Shown here one piece after another: positions 16,888 through 20,391 of a stretch of 20,391 nucleotides of DNA. The notes beneath the pieces are model-generated. The model did not search any database, was not told where the DNA came from, and was given only the letters and a program-made list of their open reading frames with translations. Origin of the DNA: JANNFX01 sp031380225. Its GTDB lineage: Bacteria > Pseudomonadota > Alphaproteobacteria > Rhizobiales > Hyphomicrobiaceae. Each line of letters opens with the position of its first letter. The first letter of the stretch is position 1. Location: the NCBI GenBank assembly GCA_031380225.1, contig JANNFX010000039.1, forward strand, positions 1-20,391. Reading direction: 5' to 3'. A program made the position numbers and the translations under genes.

Positions 16888-17784
16888 TCACTGTTTGGCT
16901 GATGTGCCTGCCTGCGTTAGAGCGGAAAATGCTGATGGTTGAGCGCGCCAACTCACTTCAGTGACGAATTTTCTACGGAAGGCGCGTCCAAAATCGTCAT
17001 AGCCGTGGGCGGCGATGACGAATGCGCTCTCACCGCCGATAATGTGATCGCTGAACCATTGGTCCAACGTTGTGCGATCAAGGTCGGGTTGATTGGACAG
17101 TTCTTGTAGCCCAAAACCGGGCGCCCGGTATGCCCCCGACCCCACGACTGTTTCCGAAGTTATGATTGGTAGACCATTGATGATGGCGCCAGTCGCCAAG
17201 ACGGCGTCGCGCTCGGTGTGTATGTCGACTTTGTTGGAACAATTGTCGATGCCGTCGCCTGATATGTCGACGACCACGCGTGTAGCAGGAGCCGGAATAT
17301 TGGGAATGATATTTATACTGACGGAGTGCAGCATGCGGGCAAGACACGTGAACTCGCCGCCTTTTCTTGGAAGGCTGCGGACAAGGGCTGCGACAGCAGT
17401 GGCATCGGCTTGCGATCCAATTCGCTTCCAATCCAAAGCCAGGTCGGACTGGTCCGCCCATGTTACCATCGCGATCAAAATGCCACCTTGGGGCCCACTG
17501 GTGATGGCTGCGACCACTTCCGGGTCTTCGATGGCCTTGGCTATACCCTCCATCTGTAATTTGTATCGCTCGTCATCGACAGACTGCGAAACGTCAACAG
17601 AGAGAATGAGAGCAGTATCGACGTTGTCTTGCGCCAGGGCTTGCTGGCCCAGTGACGCAACCATGAAAATGGTCAGAACGAGTTGAATAAAAAGCGCCAC
17701 AGTTGCAGGAACCGAAACGGTTGTGCATGAAGTTACCGCCGTCCTGGCAGACATTGGAACGTGAAAACCATTACAAAGACGCAT
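16888..17784 (-). CDS. DUF1194 protein with von Willebrand factor A domain (298 aa)
   Basis: A VWA-fold protein of the DUF1194 family, whose function is unknown. The MIDAS metal site begins DVSQS (D64, S66, S68), followed by helix YKLQMEGIAKAIEDPEV. The later MIDAS part is VVVDISGDGIDN. The far end carries IGGESAFVIAAHGYDDFGRAF, typical of the family. A hydrophobic stretch at about 29-50 ending in QALAQD is a signal peptide or membrane anchor. The start is uncertain: ATG 17784 has AAAGG upstream, and ATG 17754 would give a shorter leader. The protein is probably periplasmic and metal-dependent in binding a partner. It lies directly upstream of pyc and downstream of the PQQ dehydrogenase terminator. 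Confidence 0.88.
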   Translation of the reverse strand: MRLCNGFHVPMSARTAVTSCTTVSVPATVALFIQLVLTIFMVASLGQQALAQDNVDTALILSVDVSQSVDDERYKLQMEGIAKAIEDPEVVAAITSGPQGGILIAMVTWADQSDLALDWKRIGSQADATAVAALVRSLPRKGGEFTCLARMLHSVSINIIPNIPAPATRVVVDISGDGIDNCSNKVDIHTERDAVLATGAIINGLPIITSETVVGSGAYRAPGFGLQELSNQPDLDRTTLDQWFSDHIIGGESAFVIAAHGYDDFGRAFRRKFVTEVSWRAQPSAFSALTQAGTSAKQ

Positions 17785-17880
17785 TGTGCCGGGACCTTTG
17801 ACGTCGTGTGTTGCGGGCGAGTGGCCTTCGATACCAACAGAAAACTTCCGGGTGCCTAGAGTCTATCCGGCTTAAAACAT

Positions 17881-17919
17881 AAAAATGCGGCCCAGGCTGA
17901 TTCCCCGCCGGGGCCGCAT
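17881..17919 (-). terminator. Rho-independent terminator of the PQQ dehydrogenase gene
   Basis: On the minus strand ATGCGGCCC (17919-17911) pairs perfectly with GGGCCGCAT (17893-17885), with a 17-base loop that can form a small inner GC pair. TTTTT (17885-17881) follows. It lies about 40 bases after the dehydrogenase stop and separates it from the DUF1194-pyc block. Confidence 0.8.
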
Positions 17920-17957
17920 AGTCATTTCGATCGACAGCGATCAAACCCTTGAACCGA

Positions 17958-19766
17958 TTACTTGGACGCTGTCACTTTCGGCAGCTTGAAGGTCCAGGTC
18001 ATTGCGCCCTGTTTGAAGTGCGCAATAGTCTTGGCAACTTCGCCACCCCAGAGCGGCACGGCGCCACCCCAGCCAGACACGACCGACACCATTTGCTCGC
18101 CGTCCTGATCCCATGTAACGGGCGAACCAACGATGCCCGATCCGGTGTTGAAGGACCAGAGATCCTTGCCAGTCTTTGCATCGACCGCTTTCAGGTGACC
18201 TTCAGGCGTGCCGTAGAATACAAGGCCGCCAGCCGTGGTGAGAACACCACCCCAAAGCGGAGCCTTGTTATTGTTCTGCCAGACGATCTTGCCGGTCGCG
18301 GGATCCAGCGCTTTAAGCGAGCCAATGTGGTCTTCAAAGATTGGCTTGATGGTGAAGCCGGCTCCGAGATAGGCGCCGCCCTTCTTGTAGGTCACAGGCT
18401 CGTTCCACAGATCCATGCCCCATTCATTTGATGGGATGTAGAACAACTTGGTGTCGGGGCTATAGGCCATCGGCATCCAGTTTTTGCCACCGAGGAAGGC
18501 AGGAATCGCGAAGATCGCGGTTCCCTTCTTTCCATCAGCAGATTTCGATGGGTCGCCCGGACGGAATGCGGGGTCAAACATCGGCTTGCCGTCCTTGTCG
18601 ATGCCTTTCGCCCAATTGATCTTCTCAACGAACGGTGCCGCGGAGATGAACTTGCCGGTCGCCCGTTCAAGCACATAGAAAAAGCCGTTGCGGTCGGCTG
18701 TGGCGGCAGCTTTGACGCCGTTCAGGTCGAACGAGACGACCTCGTTAGTGCCGTCATAGTCCCAAGCGTCATGCGGGGTGGTCTGATAGCCCCACTTGAT
18801 TTCGCCGTTTTCAGGGTCAATGGCGATACGAGCACAGCCCCACTTATTGTCGCCTGGACGGACGTGGCTGTTCCACGGCCCCGGATTGCCGACGCCAAAG
18901 AACATCAGCTTTGTGTCGGGATCATAGGTGCCGCCAAGCCAAGGAGCGCCGCCGCCTGTCTTGTAGAGATCGCCAGGCCACGTTTCATTTGCCTTGCCAG
19001 TCATGCTTCCAGGTTTACCGTTAAGCGTTCCGACGTTGCCCTCAATGGTTGGACGGGTCCAAACCAGATCACCATTGTCAACCTTGCGGGCTTCAACGCG
19101 TCCGACGATGCCGAACTCGCTGCCCGACACACCGGTCACGATGAGCGGTCCAAATGCCTTGGAGGGAACGATCAGGGGTGCCGCTGTCGCGGTATGGCCA
19201 GACGTTGGATCGTCGATCTGTTTGGACCAAACGACTTTGCCGGTCTTCTTGTCGAGGGCGACAACCTTGGCATCAAGCGTCATAAAGTAGACTTTGTCAC
19301 CAAACAGAGCTGCGCCGCGATTGATAACGTCACAGCAGGTCAGGAGGCCTTCAGGAAGACGCTCAGCATATTCCCACAGGTTGTTCCCTGTCTTCACATC
19401 AATGGCGTACATCCGGCTGTAAGAGCCGGTGACGTACATGACGCCGTCGTCAACCAGAGGCTGGGTTTCTTGACCGCGCATTTTTTCGCCGCCGAACGAG
19501 AACGCCCAGGCCGGCACCAACTTGCCTACATTCTCGGAATTGATCTGATTGAGCGGACTATAGCGCTGCGCATTGTAGCCCATGCCGTTTTGCAGAACGT
19601 CGCCGGTCGACGAGGCATCACCGAGGAGGTCATCAATCGTGACGTCCTTGGCAACCGCTGACTGAGACATGGCCATTGCAACAGCCAGAACACTGCAGGA
19701 CGCAACGGATCTTAATTGGTTTGCCCGGTGCCGCTTCGAATCCGGGAAATCCCGTATGACGTTCAT
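17958..19766 (-). CDS. PQQ-dependent alcohol dehydrogenase, probably lanthanide-type (602 aa)
   Basis: Periplasmic quinoprotein that oxidises primary alcohols to aldehydes and passes electrons to a cytochrome c. Signal peptide: about 1-39 (SCSVLAVAMAMSQSAVAK). The mature chain is an eight-bladed propeller with repeated W-motifs such as DAKTGKDLWSFNTGSG. C144-C145 (LTCCDVINRG) form the vicinal disulfide over PQQ. Metal ligands are E217 (GSEFGI) and N294 (GNPGPW). D336 is the catalytic base, and D338 in WDYDGTNE adds the extra acid found in lanthanide-binding enzymes. Calcium-type enzymes have Ala or Ser there. Overall wording (RYSPLNQIN, RGQETQPLV, SYSRMYAID) resembles the ExaF/PedH ethanol-dehydrogenase branch more than XoxF or MxaF. 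AAGGAGG precedes ATG 19766. No cytochrome c or PQQ synthesis gene is in view. A sigma-54 promoter lies upstream. Confidence 0.92.
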   Translation of the reverse strand: MNVIRDFPDSKRHRANQLRSVASCSVLAVAMAMSQSAVAKDVTIDDLLGDASSTGDVLQNGMGYNAQRYSPLNQINSENVGKLVPAWAFSFGGEKMRGQETQPLVDDGVMYVTGSYSRMYAIDVKTGNNLWEYAERLPEGLLTCCDVINRGAALFGDKVYFMTLDAKVVALDKKTGKVVWSKQIDDPTSGHTATAAPLIVPSKAFGPLIVTGVSGSEFGIVGRVEARKVDNGDLVWTRPTIEGNVGTLNGKPGSMTGKANETWPGDLYKTGGGAPWLGGTYDPDTKLMFFGVGNPGPWNSHVRPGDNKWGCARIAIDPENGEIKWGYQTTPHDAWDYDGTNEVVSFDLNGVKAAATADRNGFFYVLERATGKFISAAPFVEKINWAKGIDKDGKPMFDPAFRPGDPSKSADGKKGTAIFAIPAFLGGKNWMPMAYSPDTKLFYIPSNEWGMDLWNEPVTYKKGGAYLGAGFTIKPIFEDHIGSLKALDPATGKIVWQNNNKAPLWGGVLTTAGGLVFYGTPEGHLKAVDAKTGKDLWSFNTGSGIVGSPVTWDQDGEQMVSVVSGWGGAVPLWGGEVAKTIAHFKQGAMTWTFKLPKVTASK

Positions 19767-19838
19767 TATCTTCCTCCTTGGCTTTTTTTTGCATCAGGCG
19801 AGTGAGCAACAACCAAGGCCCCCCGCAGTTCGCAAACT

Positions 19839-19854
19839 CGCAACGGCCATGCCA
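19839..19854 (-). promoter_or_regulatory. Sigma-54 (-24/-12) promoter of the PQQ dehydrogenase
   Basis: On the minus strand TGGCATG-GCCG-TTGCG matches the RpoN consensus TGGCACR-N4-TTGCW at nearly all positions, with the required GG-N10-GC spacing. The -12 GC is at 19841-19840, so transcription should start near 19828, giving a leader of about 60 bases with a strong ribosome site. A sigma-54 activator gene lies directly upstream on the same strand. Confidence 0.8.
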
Positions 19855-19882
19855 ATGAAGTAACGCATTGATTCATTGCAAT

Positions 19883-19893
19883 GTTCTTAGAAC
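19883..19893. promoter_or_regulatory. Small palindrome between enhancer and promoter
   Basis: GTTCT-T-AGAAC is a perfect 11-bp palindrome centred about 60 bases upstream of the predicted transcription start. It differs in sequence from the larger palindrome, so it may serve another regulator, or be chance. Confidence 0.3.
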
Positions 19894-19937
19894 GGTCAGG
19901 CGCAACTGTTCAATAACTGAGCAGTAATTGAAGTTGT

Positions 19938-19952
19938 AATTGTCTGACAATT
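19938..19952. promoter_or_regulatory. Palindrome, likely upstream activator site
   Basis: AATTGTC-T-GACAATT is a perfect 15-bp palindrome. GTTG (19933-19936) and CAAC (19953-19956) extend it with one bulged base. Its centre is about 92 bp upstream of the -24 GG, a normal distance for an enhancer site bound by a sigma-54 activator dimer. Binding by the adjacent AcoR-type protein is inferred. Confidence 0.6.
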
Positions 19953-20021
19953 CAACACTCCTAGTCACAGCACGTTCTAAATTGGATGAGACGAGGCGTT
20001 CGCTCATGTTGATGGCGTGGA

Positions 20022-20391
20022 TCAAACGCCGTCCGGCGCGTCCAGTGCTTTGTAGACCGTGTTTCGGCAGACGTTAAGCCGCCGCGCCGTCTCGCTGATA
20101 TTGCCGCCGGTTTCCGAAAATACTTCGAGGAGCCGCGTCCGTTGCAACTCGCGTAATGAACTCTTGCCTGGAGTATGTGCTGGCGCCCCTGGCGCGAACG
20201 CCTCAACCAATGGCTCGGAAATGAGACGGTCGGTTGCCACCATTGACATGCGAGCCAGAACACTTCGAAGTTCGCGCGCATTACCTTGCCACGTCCGCTT
20301 TGCGAGCGCCGCCAACGCTGCATCACTGATGCGCATATTTGGATCGATTTTAGCGAGCAGATGAACCGCAATCGCTTCCACATCGGTGCGG
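20022..20391 (-). CDS. Sigma-54-dependent activator, AcoR type, C-terminal part (partial)
   Basis: The frame is open to the window edge, so the N-terminus is cut off. About 123 residues are visible. They begin in the last part of the AAA+ domain: helix VEAIAVHLLAKID, then ALAALAKRTWQGNARELRSVL, the WPGN-x-REL sensor II region of enhancer-binding proteins with Gln in place of Pro. A linker follows, then a Fis-type helix-turn-helix at the end (SETGGNISETARRLNVCRNTVYKAL). The helix wording resembles AcoR-family regulators, which usually carry an N-terminal GAF sensor domain; that part lies outside. The gene is directly upstream of the PQQ dehydrogenase, which has a sigma-54 promoter and a palindrome in between, so it is the likely activator of that gene. 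Confidence 0.88.
   Translation of the reverse strand, partial: RTDVEAIAVHLLAKIDPNMRISDAALAALAKRTWQGNARELRSVLARMSMVATDRLISEPLVEAFAPGAPAHTPGKSSLRELQRTRLLEVFSETGGNISETARRLNVCRNTVYKALDAPDGV

Noticed and set aside
18771..19661. Long plus-strand open frame opposite the PQQ dehydrogenase (296 codons)
   Set aside because: The minus-strand dehydrogenase explains this DNA fully; the opposite frame is an effect of GC-rich codon use.
17958..19766. XoxF or MxaF methanol dehydrogenase call
   Set aside because: The Asp-Tyr-Asp site excludes MxaF. The wording of the N-terminal half and the absence of nearby xoxJ/xoxG-type genes fit the ethanol-type branch better, though methanol activity cannot be ruled out.

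Overview
The window looks like chromosomal DNA of an alphaproteobacterium, perhaps of the Hyphomicrobiales, though I cannot place it to genus. The evidence is moderately high GC, an addA-trxA pair, aspS close to rnd, a single-chain pyruvate carboxylase, a DUF1194 protein, and a periplasmic PQQ alcohol dehydrogenase. Most genes lie on the minus strand.

Left part (1-1710, plus strand): three small genes of unknown function. They encode a secreted 99-residue protein, an 80-residue protein with two CxxC pairs, and a secreted 103-residue protein with a PepSY-like tail. A compound palindrome (500-602) lies between the first two, and a clear terminator follows the third. Next, on the minus strand, is a hicB-hicA toxin-antitoxin pair in the order antitoxin-toxin. 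hicB is intact, but hicA carries two apparent one-base deletions.

Middle (2247-8720): aspS, then two adjacent RTX (calcium-binding repeat) proteins of the type I secretion class, one of which starts with a CAP/SCP domain. The two share a related C-terminus. They sit between aspS and rnd (ribonuclease D), which are often closer together in this class. A small Cys-containing secreted protein with a Pro/Ala tail and thioredoxin follow.

Repair and carbon metabolism (8797-17784, minus strand): addA lies upstream of trxA as usual, but the expected partner addB is not upstream of it. Glyoxalase I (gloA), a repeat-like hairpin and a broken IS3-family transposase fragment occupy that place. Pyruvate carboxylase and a von Willebrand-type DUF1194 protein follow.

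Right end (17881-20391, minus strand): a PQQ alcohol dehydrogenase whose active site reads Asp-Tyr-Asp, the signature of lanthanide-using enzymes. Its upstream region holds a near-consensus sigma-54 promoter. About 90 bp further upstream is a perfect palindrome, and then the C-terminal end of a sigma-54 activator of the AcoR type with a Fis helix-turn-helix. Together these form a plausible self-contained control circuit for alcohol oxidation, and this is the most interesting unit in the window.
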